NCBI GenBank assembly: GCA_021820965.1
Contig: JAKACZ010000006.1
Coordinates: forward strand, 1-64,000
Length of the DNA stretch: 64,000 bases
Source of the DNA: Bacillota bacterium
GTDB lineage: Bacteria; Bacillota; Sulfobacillia; Sulfobacillales; Sulfobacillaceae
Reading direction: 5' to 3'
How positions within the stretch are numbered: the first letter of the stretch is position 1; the number at the start of each line of letters is the position of its first letter. Both the position numbers and the translations under genes were made by a program. Below are positions 27,137 through 35,390 of the stretch, one piece after another. The notes below the pieces were generated by a model. The model ran no database searches and was not told the DNA's origin. It was given only the letters and a program-made list of their open reading frames with translations.

Positions 27137-27982
27137 ATGATTCAGTTACAGGGAAAACCCGTAGCGGCGACAATTCTCGAGACTGTCAGCAAGCGAGTCG
27201 CCGAGGCTCAGGCAAAGTCGGGTCGTGCACCAGGCCTTGCTGTAGTCCTGGTGGGTGACGATCCCGCTTCGCAAATTTATGTCCGGCAGAAACACAAGGC
27301 AGCCCAGTCGATGGGCATTCAATCATTTGAGCGCCACTTGCCGAAAGAAAGCAGCACCGATGCGGTACTTGCGGTGTTGGATGAATTGAATCGAGACTCG
27401 GCAGTTCACGGCATTCTCGTTCAGTTACCATTGCCGGAACATATTGATCGCTTTCGGGTTCTTCTAGGCATCGCACCTGCCAAAGATGTGGATGGGCTGA
27501 CTCAGGCTAACCAGGGGGCACTGGTTCAGAACCGTCCGGGATTAAGGCCTTGCACACCTCTGGGAATCATGGATTTGCTCGATTATTACCAGGTTCCCGT
27601 CGCCGGCCGCCGAGCGGTCGTTATCGGGCGAAGCGCCCTTGTGGGGATGCCTGTGGCTCTGCTGCTTCTCCAACAAGATGCGACACTTACGGTCGTGCAT
27701 TCGAAGACGCCCGACCCCGCCGCTGTGGCCTGCCAGGCCGACATTCTGGTAGTGGCAGCAGGTCAGCCTGCTCTGGTGACTCGTGATTGGATTAAGCCTG
27801 GAGCGGCGGTGATCGATGTGGGCATCCATCGAACGGCCTCGGGTCTAGTTGGAGACGTGGACGTGGGCCAAGCAGAAGGATGGGCCGGCGCGTTGACGCC
27901 GGTACCCGGTGGCGTGGGACCAATGACCATTGCCGAACTCATGCGGAATACATGGCAAGCTTTTCGCCAGCAGGATGACTGA
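27137..27982 (+). CDS. folD: Bifunctional methylene-THF dehydrogenase / methenyl-THF cyclohydrolase
   Basis: 281 residues, ATG 27137 with AGGAGG 7 bases upstream. Marks: VGDDPASQIYVRQKHKAA with the catalytic Lys, GILVQLPLPEHID, KDVDGLTQANQG, PCTPLGIM, the nucleotide-binding GRSALVGMPVALLL and the C-terminal TPVPGGVGPMTIAEL. Together with Fhs it links formyl-, methenyl- and methylene-THF. The 108-base gap to fhs has no terminator, so one transcript is likely. Confidence 0.96.
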   Translation: MIQLQGKPVAATILETVSKRVAEAQAKSGRAPGLAVVLVGDDPASQIYVRQKHKAAQSMGIQSFERHLPKESSTDAVLAVLDELNRDSAVHGILVQLPLPEHIDRFRVLLGIAPAKDVDGLTQANQGALVQNRPGLRPCTPLGIMDLLDYYQVPVAGRRAVVIGRSALVGMPVALLLLQQDATLTVVHSKTPDPAAVACQADILVVAAGQPALVTRDWIKPGAAVIDVGIHRTASGLVGDVDVGQAEGWAGALTPVPGGVGPMTIAELMRNTWQAFRQQDD

Positions 27983-28139
27983 TAGCCCACGTTTGGCACC
28001 ATTTATCGCCAAGCGCAGTCATGGTGTGGGTTTCGGGGCTTGATCATCAGAGTGTACCTTGATTGGGAAGAACCGTGCAGTCGCAGCAGGCTCACCATGC
28101 ACATCGTTCGGCCCTTCTTCGGCGGTGTTCTCCGGTTGT

Positions 28140-28769
28140 TCAAAATGCGGGAATGTCTTGCGCTAACGGTTCTTGAGGCCCGTGATCGTGGCGCCACTCC
28201 GCGACCTGCTGGCAGTCCGGGCAGTCAATGTCGTCGGGATCGACGAGGTGAACCCGGTTTTCGTGCACGGCATGCACCGCCTGCCAGAGATCCCCGTTGT
28301 CCGGTGCGTCGGCATCCTCGGGCAGGCTATCAGAATCGATGGTCTGAGAGGACCAGGCAGGCAAGCCCATCGCACACAACGGACACGGGTCCGTGGAGTC
28401 ATCGCTGCTCACACACCACCACGGCACGAAAATCGGGATGGGATTGTGGACACTCAGATCCCGTTCATGCACGTGACCACAAAAACGGAAACCCGGCGGC
28501 GCTTGGCGACTCAATCGATCGATGAGCCGCCCGACGGTGGAGTGCGGGTCTCCCCGGAGGAGTCGTGTCTGGGCGCGCGAAATTATTTGATGGGTTATCT
28601 CCCATTGCCGGGCCTCCTTCACATCAGCAAAGAAATAGATTCCTGCCGGGTAAGATATACGGTAAGGAAACCTCGCTGTCCGTTCCTGAGTCCAATCCCA
28701 AAACACACCATCCCATCCCGGGCGATGAAATGGATGCCGATGCCCGACCACTTTTCTCGGCTCAAACAC
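28140..28769 (-). CDS. Hypothetical protein
   Basis: I place the start at GTG 28769, because a GGGGGG tract lies about 7 bases upstream; the frame is open to 28826. The product contains GIYFFADVKEARQWEITHQII and a C-terminal acidic region with two CPxC-like pairs (PCPLC, CPDC), which might bind Zn. No family is recognised. An overlapping frame at 28619-28894 is less convincing. It is the first plausible gene downstream of the glycine riboswitch, but 500 bases away. Confidence 0.45.
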   Translation of the reverse strand: MFEPRKVVGHRHPFHRPGWDGVFWDWTQERTARFPYRISYPAGIYFFADVKEARQWEITHQIISRAQTRLLRGDPHSTVGRLIDRLSRQAPPGFRFCGHVHERDLSVHNPIPIFVPWWCVSSDDSTDPCPLCAMGLPAWSSQTIDSDSLPEDADAPDNGDLWQAVHAVHENRVHLVDPDDIDCPDCQQVAEWRHDHGPQEPLAQDIPAF

Positions 28770-28826
28770 CGAAAAATCCCCCCAGTCGACTCTTCTACTG
28801 CCTCTAGTATAGCCCAAGGAACGCAC

Positions 28827-29294
28827 TCTCTACGTCGCACTCTGTGCCATGCCGTCGCCCACTCGTCCCAGTGCGCTGCACGGTGTTCCACCAAGAATTC
28901 GGCGGACGATTCCTCAAACTTTGCTGCCAGTTTGGGAGGCTATCATCTTCGGTGCTGAGCGATGCACCAATAGACCCGTGCGTCGACAACACGTCATGTT
29001 GGCAGTAACCGTGAAAGGCGGTGAAGCTCGCCACCAACGCGTAGGGAGACTCGACAGTCGAACTGGCGACAAGTGGATTTCAACCATTTCTACGCTCCGC
29101 CCAACGAGCTTCCCGCCACCTCCATGTCGTTTCCTTGAGAGTGATTGACCATCCTTACAGGATTGCGATGAAAAAATGATCCAGATGCCATCGCAGATTT
29201 CACATGCAGTCCGGTGTCTCGAGCCAGTTCGAGAGACCTTGGCCACCGACAATACGGCGTCTGGAGCTACTCGACCTTTAAATTAGGTTGCCAG
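28827..29294. other. Stretch between riboswitch and hypothetical gene
   Basis: No convincing gene. Short minus-strand frames (28804-29037, 28914-29252) lack ribosome binding sites. If the riboswitch once served a glycine gene, that gene has been lost from this stretch. Confidence 0.4.
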
Positions 29295-29497
29295 CAAAAC
29301 GAGACAGAGACACTGGTCCTCTGACTACTGCCTCTGTCTTTTTGCCTGAGAGTTTAGTACTGCCACCACGCCCCGTCGACCATCGGCTGTCCGGTTTTCT
29401 CCAGAGTTACGTTCCACAGCCGTCGATAGTTCCTGAGAGATTCCTGGCCGGCTCTACTTTGTCCAGTTGCTCCTCGCTAAAGAGATTATTCTCCGAC
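29295..29497 (-). promoter_or_regulatory. Tandem glycine riboswitch with terminator
   Basis: Read on the minus strand, two glycine-aptamer cores follow each other: GGAGA near 29495 with CTCTCAGG at 29432-29439, then GGAGA near 29402 with AACTCTCAGGCAAAA and GACAGAG (CTCTCAGG at 29345-29352). The final GACAGAG arm also starts a hairpin, GACAGAG/CTCTGTC (29303-29338), followed by TCGTTTT, a terminator competing with aptamer 2. Glycine riboswitches normally switch on glycine-cleavage genes. Aptamer 1 is less conserved. No gcv gene is downstream in the window. Confidence 0.8.
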
Positions 29498-29610
29498 TTT
29501 GTTCATTCGCCCTCTATTTAGTTGGTAGACATCCGGCACGCGTTTGTGTCCGAACTATCTTTAAGACATGAGCCTTGACCGCTTCGGCTACGAGTGCTGC
29601 AAACAACATA

Positions 29611-31029
29611 TTATAGTGAGCCTGATTCAGCCGTAGAAGGTCCGCTCTCTGAGCTCACAACTGTCTGACGCCTGCCAATTATCCAGTACAGGAACCCTGC
29701 GACGACGAAACTTACGAAGTAGGAGATGTCCCCAATATGGCCCCAGCGGCTGGGTATCGGTCCCACATAGAGGGATTGGTTGAAAAATGGAATGGAGACG
29801 ATAATCGCGATGACCCAGGCCCAGAATCCGCGACCAATGATGCGACGCGCATTGTAGAAAATGGATTCGGGATAGTCTCCGTTATTAATCAGGAAGTAAT
29901 CGACCAACACAACTGCAGCCCACGGCGCCAACCAATATGCCAGAAGAAACAGGAAGTTTTCAAAGTCCACGTAATAGGTCTTGTGACCAATATAGGCGAT
30001 GATGGCTCCGACCGTGCCAACCGCTAATGCCGCGAGCCAACGCTTGACCGGAACGTTGATAACCAGGGTTGAGAGCGACGCCGAGTAAATATTGAGTACA
30101 TTGGCGGTAATCGTTCCCAACATGACTGCGAAAAGGGTCAGATCGACGAGCCACTGTGGATGAATGCCGGCCAACAAGGCCATCGGGTTGCTACCGGATG
30201 CGGCAACTGGGAAGATAGTCGCTAGCGCAACGCCCACTAATTCCAGCCATAGACATGAGATGAAGCTAGACGCAGCCACGTTACCAAAAACGTGGGTGGA
30301 GCGCGTGGTTCGCGATAAATATCGTGTGTAGTCCGATCCGAACGCCGTCCATCCTAGTAAGTACGACCACGCCAGCCCCACGGCTTCAATAATTCCGCCG
30401 GTTATGCCAGTGTATTTGCCTAGACTATGAGTGTTAAATGGCAAACTGTAATGCGCGTGCGCAAAAGCGAAGATTGACACGCCAATAAACACTACTGTCA
30501 GGAGGCCTACCATCCAACGCTCCACCGCGTGGATCATGTTGTACCCAAACACGGCTATAATGACCTGTATGATCGCCATAATGATGAGTGCCAAAAGAAA
30601 GCTGACGTGAAATAGCGCCGTAAACGCAAACGAACCAAGCACCGTATTGACCGCAAACCATAAGGCACCAGCAATAAGATTCAGAATACCGGGTAGGAAG
30701 TTACCAAAAAAACCGAAAGGTCCGCGCGAATGTACCATTTGGGGGACACCCAGCCGAGGCCCGTACGTAGAAACCAGTCCGATGACCAAAGCACCAATCA
30801 CATTCCCGATGATCAGTCCTATGGCGGCTTCCCAGAAGCTTAACCCGAATAGCGAAACCGCCGCGACTCCCGTCGTTATGGTGGCCAATTCAACGTTGGC
30901 TCCCCACCAAAGTGCAAAGACGGACCAGACTTTGCCGTGCCTTTCGGACTCTGGAACGTGTTCAATTCCAAGCGGCTCAATGTGGGCGATTTCTTCGCCG
31001 TAGCGTACGCTACTATTGTCTATCGCCAT
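29611..31029 (-). CDS. NCS1-family nucleobase permease (cytosine/purine/allantoin type)
   Basis: 472 residues. ATG 31029 has AAGGAGGGGATGGG upstream. About twelve membrane segments. The N-terminal EHVPESERHGKVWSVFALWWGANVEL is typical of NCS1 (CodB, Fur, allantoin permeases), and GLAWSYLLGWTAFGSDYTRYL is the conserved mid-protein block. Imports a purine, allantoin or cytosine with H+ or Na+. The leader RNA shared with the NCS2 permease and the adenosine-deaminase-family gene favours a purine. It is divergent from nothing; the isochorismatase-like gene lies upstream on the same strand. Confidence 0.9.
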   Translation of the reverse strand: MAIDNSSVRYGEEIAHIEPLGIEHVPESERHGKVWSVFALWWGANVELATITTGVAAVSLFGLSFWEAAIGLIIGNVIGALVIGLVSTYGPRLGVPQMVHSRGPFGFFGNFLPGILNLIAGALWFAVNTVLGSFAFTALFHVSFLLALIIMAIIQVIIAVFGYNMIHAVERWMVGLLTVVFIGVSIFAFAHAHYSLPFNTHSLGKYTGITGGIIEAVGLAWSYLLGWTAFGSDYTRYLSRTTRSTHVFGNVAASSFISCLWLELVGVALATIFPVAASGSNPMALLAGIHPQWLVDLTLFAVMLGTITANVLNIYSASLSTLVINVPVKRWLAALAVGTVGAIIAYIGHKTYYVDFENFLFLLAYWLAPWAAVVLVDYFLINNGDYPESIFYNARRIIGRGFWAWVIAIIVSIPFFNQSLYVGPIPSRWGHIGDISYFVSFVVAGFLYWIIGRRQTVVSSESGPSTAESGSL

Positions 31030-31072
31030 AATGTCCCATCCCCTCCTTGCCATGGAGATCATAGAAGCAGTT

Positions 31073-31099
31073 GCCGATCGGCTAAATTGTCCGATCGGC
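31073..31099 (-). promoter_or_regulatory. 9-bp perfect hairpin in the NCS1 permease leader
   Basis: GCCGATCGG (31073-31081) and CCGATCGGC (31091-31099) form a perfect stem with a 9-base loop, between the conserved leader RNA and the ribosome binding site. There is no U-run after it, so it is not a simple terminator. It could be an expression platform or a protein-binding dyad. Confidence 0.5.
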
Positions 31100-31107
31100 G
31101 ACTCATA

Positions 31108-31159
31108 CCAAAAGCCAGATACGCAAGCGAGATAACACTCGCACAGCGCACCTGGCTGC
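31108..31159 (-). promoter_or_regulatory. Conserved two-stem leader RNA, copy B (putative purine riboswitch)
   Basis: On the minus strand: CAGCCAGGTGCGCTG, hairpin GCGAG/CTCGC with a TGTTAT loop, joint TTGCGTAT, then CTGGCTTTTGG. AGCCAG (31152-31157) pairs perfectly with CTGGCT (31113-31118). It starts about 50 bases into the transcript predicted from the promoter at 31208-31236. It differs from copies A and C in the inner hairpin sequence while keeping the pairing, which is covariation evidence for structure. Confidence 0.7.
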
Positions 31160-31207
31160 GAATCGCATTCCGTTGGGACACGCAAACTATCCAAACAATT
31201 CTCACTT

Positions 31208-31236
31208 AGTTTACGGTATTATGATCAGACTGTCAA
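31208..31236 (-). promoter_or_regulatory. Promoter of the NCS1 permease gene
   Basis: On the minus strand TTGACA (31231-31236), a 17-base spacer and TAAACT (31208-31213). It is identical in both boxes and spacing to the promoter at 22627. Confidence 0.8.
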
Positions 31237-31632
31237 TATGTCACTCGCGATATTTGAAAATTCGCATAGGAAATGGTTGCTGGTATATGCGGTTTGCCGC
31301 TCCACGACTGAACTTTGAGAAAAATTCGCGGTAGCCTAGAGGCATGAAGCTATCTCTCCGATCAGCAGAACGATGATCGTAGCAAAACCACGTTGGACCG
31401 CAACAACGTCTAAGAGACTATTTCCGCCAGGCTGTGGGGGTGAAGCCGCCTGCTGCAGCCATCGAATGCTGTCCTTCCCAAGTCGCTGCGCAGCTTGCGA
31501 ACCCTGCACGGGCGGTATGTGGTATCGCTGGCGCCGTGTTTCCGTCTAGGTCCGTCGGCTCGATTACGGGTTTTGGCTTACGGTGACGTGGGGCGTCTTA
31601 GCCATTCTCCAGATCTGGCTAGCCCCTTGTGT
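31237..31632. other. Non-coding stretch
   Basis: No gene is supported. A plus-strand frame at 31495-31797 lacks a ribosome binding site and runs into the antisense of the next gene. Confidence 0.4.
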
Positions 31633-32199
31633 TTATTGAAGCGAAGCCGAGGCGTCGGTGCGGGTGATGGCTTCCAAGGATGTAAGGTGGGCAATCATAG
31701 AAAGATCATGCAACCCAGATTCGTGCATCTTTTCAGTTTGCGATTGGCAACAATCGACCACGACGGTGACCCGGTAAAATTGATAAAAAGCATCTGACGC
31801 GGTATTACGGACGGCCACGTTGGTCCATACACCAGCCACGACCACTTCCTCAACGAGTTCCTCTCTAAGGTAGAGGTCCAGATCGGTGTATGAAAATCCA
31901 CTGTGCCGACGTTTGAGCACCTCGTAGTCAGTTCCCAGCTTGAGAGCTGCCAATTCGTCAATTAACTGGGCACCCCACGTTCCCCGAATTGCGTGTACTG
32001 GCCGAACCGTGAAGTCCTTGTCACCGGGCCGATGGGAGTCCTGAACAAATACGACTTTCCAGTGGTTTTCATGCGCGAAGTTAATCAAAGTCAGGACGTT
32101 CTTTATAGTTTGTTCGTTGTCGGGACAATATAGCGCATTATTGGGATTCTTCAAAAGATCGTTGAGCATGTCTATAACCAATAGGGCTGGATTGTTCAT
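31633..32199 (-). CDS. Isochorismatase-fold protein lacking the catalytic cysteine
   Basis: 188 residues from ATG 32199, which follows GGAGGAGCGGCG. Similar along its length to the duplicated amidohydrolases: LVIDMLND keeps the Asp, VLKRRHSGFSYTD keeps the Lys, but the nucleophile segment reads TNVAVRNTASDA where they have TNVCVRSTASDA. The Cys is thus Ala. It could be a regulatory or structural partner, or a dead paralogue; an alternative Cys pair occurs later (VVDCCQS). Located upstream of the NCS1 permease on the same strand. Confidence 0.8.
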   Translation of the reverse strand: MNNPALLVIDMLNDLLKNPNNALYCPDNEQTIKNVLTLINFAHENHWKVVFVQDSHRPGDKDFTVRPVHAIRGTWGAQLIDELAALKLGTDYEVLKRRHSGFSYTDLDLYLREELVEEVVVAGVWTNVAVRNTASDAFYQFYRVTVVVDCCQSQTEKMHESGLHDLSMIAHLTSLEAITRTDASASLQ

Positions 32200-32235
32200 C
32201 GCCGCTCCTCCGTAATTGCTTGAATTTGTAGCCAT

Positions 32236-33169
32236 TGTATCTCAACCGATTTGCTTTGAACACATGCCCGCACGGCATACAAAGAAACGCATGTCTTAAG
32301 AGGAGCAGGGCTGGAGCGGTCCGAATTACCGGTATGAATCCGCGCGGATTGCTGCGATAGCCGGTCCAAGAGATGGCCAGTGCACGACCTCTGTCTGCGT
32401 TTGTCCTCCCTGTGGTCCGGTCCATATGTCGTATCAAGACGGCTCGCGCATCCCCATATTAACTGTTCAGAGGTTTTTCAGAGACGAAGCAGCAGTGACG
32501 GGCAAGAGCACCGGGAGAGCCTGCGGCATATAGCAGCGACACGGTCATAGAGGACATCATGCAAAGCGGGGAAGGGCTCGGTTCCGGCTTCCGAGCACCC
32601 GCGAGCACCCGCGAGCACTCGCGACGAGCAGGGCGGCGGGTATCAGCGTGGAGACGTGCAATCCCGCCGTGGAGCCGAGTCTGGCCGATCGAGTGGTAGT
32701 ACTGATGACCCAGCGGACACGATAACCGCCGGCGAGGGAAGGACCGGTGGACGACTCTTGGGCGGCTGGGGGAGCCTTCTTTCCATAACCCGGGAGGTTC
32801 CATGCCCGTCGAAATCCATGTTTCTCATCTCCCGGTGAGTCTAAACCGGCCCACCCCACGCCTCATTGGAGAGTTTTACTATCGCTGGAAAAGGAGCGCT
32901 ATAGCCTCAACCTCGTGTTGGATCCGCCTGGGGTCATCAGCCATCGCGATGCCGTTGGGTATCGGCGTGTATCGGAAAGGGGGGGGGCAACCCATTTAGC
33001 TCTCGGCGACCAACTCGTGCAAGCCCTCCGCCAGCAATTTGCCGATCAGGGCTATGGGTAGTCGCGGACGGCGCCTACGCGCCGTTCGCCAAACATAGGG
33101 CACATAGATCCCATGGAAGTCGGGGATGAAAGTGATCCACAGTTGCTGAGTAAAATTGAGTCAAATCGA
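32236..33169. other. IS debris before the second repeat copy
   Basis: No intact gene. A 10-bp unit (GCGAGCACCC) is repeated three times near 32592-32620, the third copy with one change. A possible transposase remnant is listed separately. The debris ends where repeat copy 2 begins. Confidence 0.45.
32863..33111 (+). pseudogene. Possible DDE transposase remnant
   Basis: Frames broken by stops and shifts read RYSLNLVLDPPG, then LALGDQLVQALRQQFADQGYG and, one frame over, VVADGAYAPFAKHRA. The ADGAYA block resembles the first or second catalytic Asp region of IS4/IS701-type transposases. Family assignment is uncertain. Confidence 0.35.
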
Positions 33170-33173
33170 AACA

Positions 33174-33202
33174 TTGACAATGGGAAAGGCAGTTAGTAGA
33201 CT
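33174..33202 (+). promoter_or_regulatory. Sigma-A-type promoter, copy 2
   Basis: TTGACA, 17-base spacer, TAGACT, identical to copy 1 at 12010-12038. Confidence 0.75.
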
Positions 33203-33217
33203 GAGAGGCAGAATATA

Positions 33218-33315
33218 CGCACAACGATGTGCGGTGATCGAGGTCCATGAGACGATGCAGCAGGGACCGCTGTCGGGTGGGGGTGTGAAGAGCCCAGCCC
33301 AGCAGCGGTTTTGTT
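33218..33315 (+). promoter_or_regulatory. Attenuator-like leader, candidate ANTAR target, copy 2
   Basis: Same sequence as 12054-12151: P1 hexaloop hairpin at 33218-33233, P2 at 33257-33273 and terminator-like hairpin at 33267-33308 with TTTTGTT. If ANTAR control is real, both operons respond to the same signal. Confidence 0.55.
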
Positions 33316-33354
33316 ATGGGCGGGCGTCGGGCCAGGGAAAGGATGGAGCGGGGT

Positions 33355-34764
33355 ATGAGTGTGGATGTGATTTTACGGAATGCGGATCTGCCGCAAGGGA
33401 ATCGGCGGGTGCGGGTGGATATTCTGGTGCAGAATGGGCAGATCGCGGGGTATGTGCAGTCGAGTGCCGGTATGAGCGCCCCGCAGGTGGTGGATTGTCA
33501 AGGCCGGCTGGTGTTGCCGGGGGCGATTGATGGGCACACGCACTTTAATGAACTGGAATTTGCGGCGCGCGAGGGGTTTGTGACGGGGTCAGCGGCGGCC
33601 GCGGCGGGGGGGGTGACGACGGTGGTGGACATGCCGGATTTGCCCGCCGTGCGCAGCGCGGCGCAATTTGACCGGAAGTATGCCGCGGTGCAAGGCAAGG
33701 CGTATGTGGACTATGGCTTTTGGGGCGGCATGACGGGGGAAGATGTGCGGGAAGGATGGATGGACCGGATCGACGAGCAAATTGAGCGCGGCGTGTGCGC
33801 GTTTAAGTTATACATGACCCCGTCGGTGCCCACCTATCCCCGGGTGGATGAGGCGGAAATGCTCGAGTTGTTCACGAAGATCGCACCCACCGGGATACCG
33901 ATTGGGATTCACGCCGAGAATTACGCGATTGCGGACTATTATGTGCAGAAATTGCAGCGGGAAGGGCGGCAAGATGGACCGGCCTGGGCCCAAGCGCGCA
34001 CGCGATTGGCAGAGCGGGTGGCGATTCAATTGGTCATCAGTTTGGCCGAAGCGACGGGGGCGCGGGCGCACATCGTGCACATGAGTACGCGCGACGGGGT
34101 GGAATTGGTGCGGGCGGCCAAGCAGCGGGGGGTGTCGATTACGGCCGAGACCTGTCCGCATTATCTGCGCCTGACGGCCGCCGAGGCGATGCGGGAGTTT
34201 GGGAGTTTTGCCAAGATTGCGCCGCCGTTGCGGGCCGAGGAGGACATTGCCGCGCTGTGGGAGGGGCTGCGGGATGGGACGGTGGACTTCATGGGGACCG
34301 ACCACGCGCCGTATGTGATTGCGACGGAAAAGCAGGCGCCGGGGATGGACATTTGGACCAGTTTGCCGGGGATTCCGGGGGTGGAGACCTTGGTGCCGTT
34401 TATGGTGAGTGAAGGGTTGAATCAAGGGCGCTTGTCGCTGGAACAACTCGTGCGGGTGACCAGTCGGCACTCGGCGATTCACTATGGTCTGTACCCGAAA
34501 AAGGGGTCTGCCGAAGTGGGGGCGGATGCGGACTTCACGGTGATTGACGAGCACGAGGCGTGGGTGGTGGACCCGCAACGCCTGCATAGCAAGGCCCAGT
34601 ATACGCCGTTTCAAGGCCTGCGGCTGACGGGTAAGGTGAAGCAAACCATTCTGCGCGGGCAGGTGATCTATGACGACGCGGGGGATTTGCAAGGACCGCC
34701 GGGGACGGGACAGTATGTCCCCCGGCAACGTGTGCAGCGGTTAGAGCGCTGGCTGAAATATTAA
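33355..34764 (+). CDS. Cyclic amidohydrolase (allantoinase/dihydropyrimidinase family), copy 2
   Basis: Identical 469-residue protein to that at 12191-13600, with all metal ligands (HTH, Lys of FKLYM, HAEN, HMST, DHAPY). Here the operon context differs: downstream lie a DUF1989 protein, an M20 hydrolase and a molybdenum hydroxylase instead of the BMC genes. Confidence 0.85.
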   Translation: MSVDVILRNADLPQGNRRVRVDILVQNGQIAGYVQSSAGMSAPQVVDCQGRLVLPGAIDGHTHFNELEFAAREGFVTGSAAAAAGGVTTVVDMPDLPAVRSAAQFDRKYAAVQGKAYVDYGFWGGMTGEDVREGWMDRIDEQIERGVCAFKLYMTPSVPTYPRVDEAEMLELFTKIAPTGIPIGIHAENYAIADYYVQKLQREGRQDGPAWAQARTRLAERVAIQLVISLAEATGARAHIVHMSTRDGVELVRAAKQRGVSITAETCPHYLRLTAAEAMREFGSFAKIAPPLRAEEDIAALWEGLRDGTVDFMGTDHAPYVIATEKQAPGMDIWTSLPGIPGVETLVPFMVSEGLNQGRLSLEQLVRVTSRHSAIHYGLYPKKGSAEVGADADFTVIDEHEAWVVDPQRLHSKAQYTPFQGLRLTGKVKQTILRGQVIYDDAGDLQGPPGTGQYVPRQRVQRLERWLKY

Positions 34765-34796
34765 ACCGAGCGACCCAGCAAGGAGGAGGCAGAGCG

Positions 34797-35390
34797 ATGG
34801 CGGGAGAGCAGGCGATGGCGGGCAAGAAGCACGCACTGGTGGTGATTGATATGCTGAATGATTTTGTGGAGGCGACGGGGGCGCTGACGTGCGCCAACGC
34901 GCGGAGTATTGTGCCCAAGATTCAAGAGGTCTTGGCGTTTGGGCGCCGCCACGGGATTCAAGTGGTGTACATTCAGGAGGCGCATCGCTTGCATGATGCG
35001 GATTTCCGGGTGCGGCCGGTGCACGCGGTGCGGGGGACCTGGGGGTCCCAATTCATTCCGGAGCTGCAACCGGAGGAAGCGGCGGGGGATTACGTGATTC
35101 AAAAGCGGCGGCACAGCGGGTTTTCGTATACCGACTTTGACCTCTTTTTACGGGAGGAGCAGATTGACACGGTGGTGCTGACGGGGGTCTGGACGAACGT
35201 GTGCGTGCGGTCGACGGCGTCCGATGCGCTCTATCACGGCTACAACGTCATTTGCCTGAGTGATGGGACGACCAGTCAAGACGACGAGATGCATCGGGCG
35301 GGGTTGCGCGATATCGCCCTTTTTGGCCAGATCATGACCGCGGCGGAGTACCAGCAACGGTGGCTGGCCAGCCATCAGTCGGCATCGTAG
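34797..35390 (+). CDS. Isochorismatase-fold cysteine amidohydrolase, copy 2
   Basis: Identical to 13633-14226, with the Asp, Lys and Cys triad intact. Starts behind AAGGAGGAGG. A duplicated dose of this pair may raise flux through ring opening and decarbamoylation, an inference from copy number only. Confidence 0.85.
   Translation: MAGEQAMAGKKHALVVIDMLNDFVEATGALTCANARSIVPKIQEVLAFGRRHGIQVVYIQEAHRLHDADFRVRPVHAVRGTWGSQFIPELQPEEAAGDYVIQKRRHSGFSYTDFDLFLREEQIDTVVLTGVWTNVCVRSTASDALYHGYNVICLSDGTTSQDDEMHRAGLRDIALFGQIMTAAEYQQRWLASHQSAS

Noticed and set aside
28619-28894. Minus-strand frame of 91 codons overlapping the 28140 gene
   Set aside because: It overlaps a longer frame, has no good ribosome binding site and no domain. 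Only one of the two can be real and the longer is preferred.
32580-32630. CRISPR-like short repeats
   Set aside because: Three 10-bp units without spacers; simple tandem duplication, not an array. No cas genes in the window.
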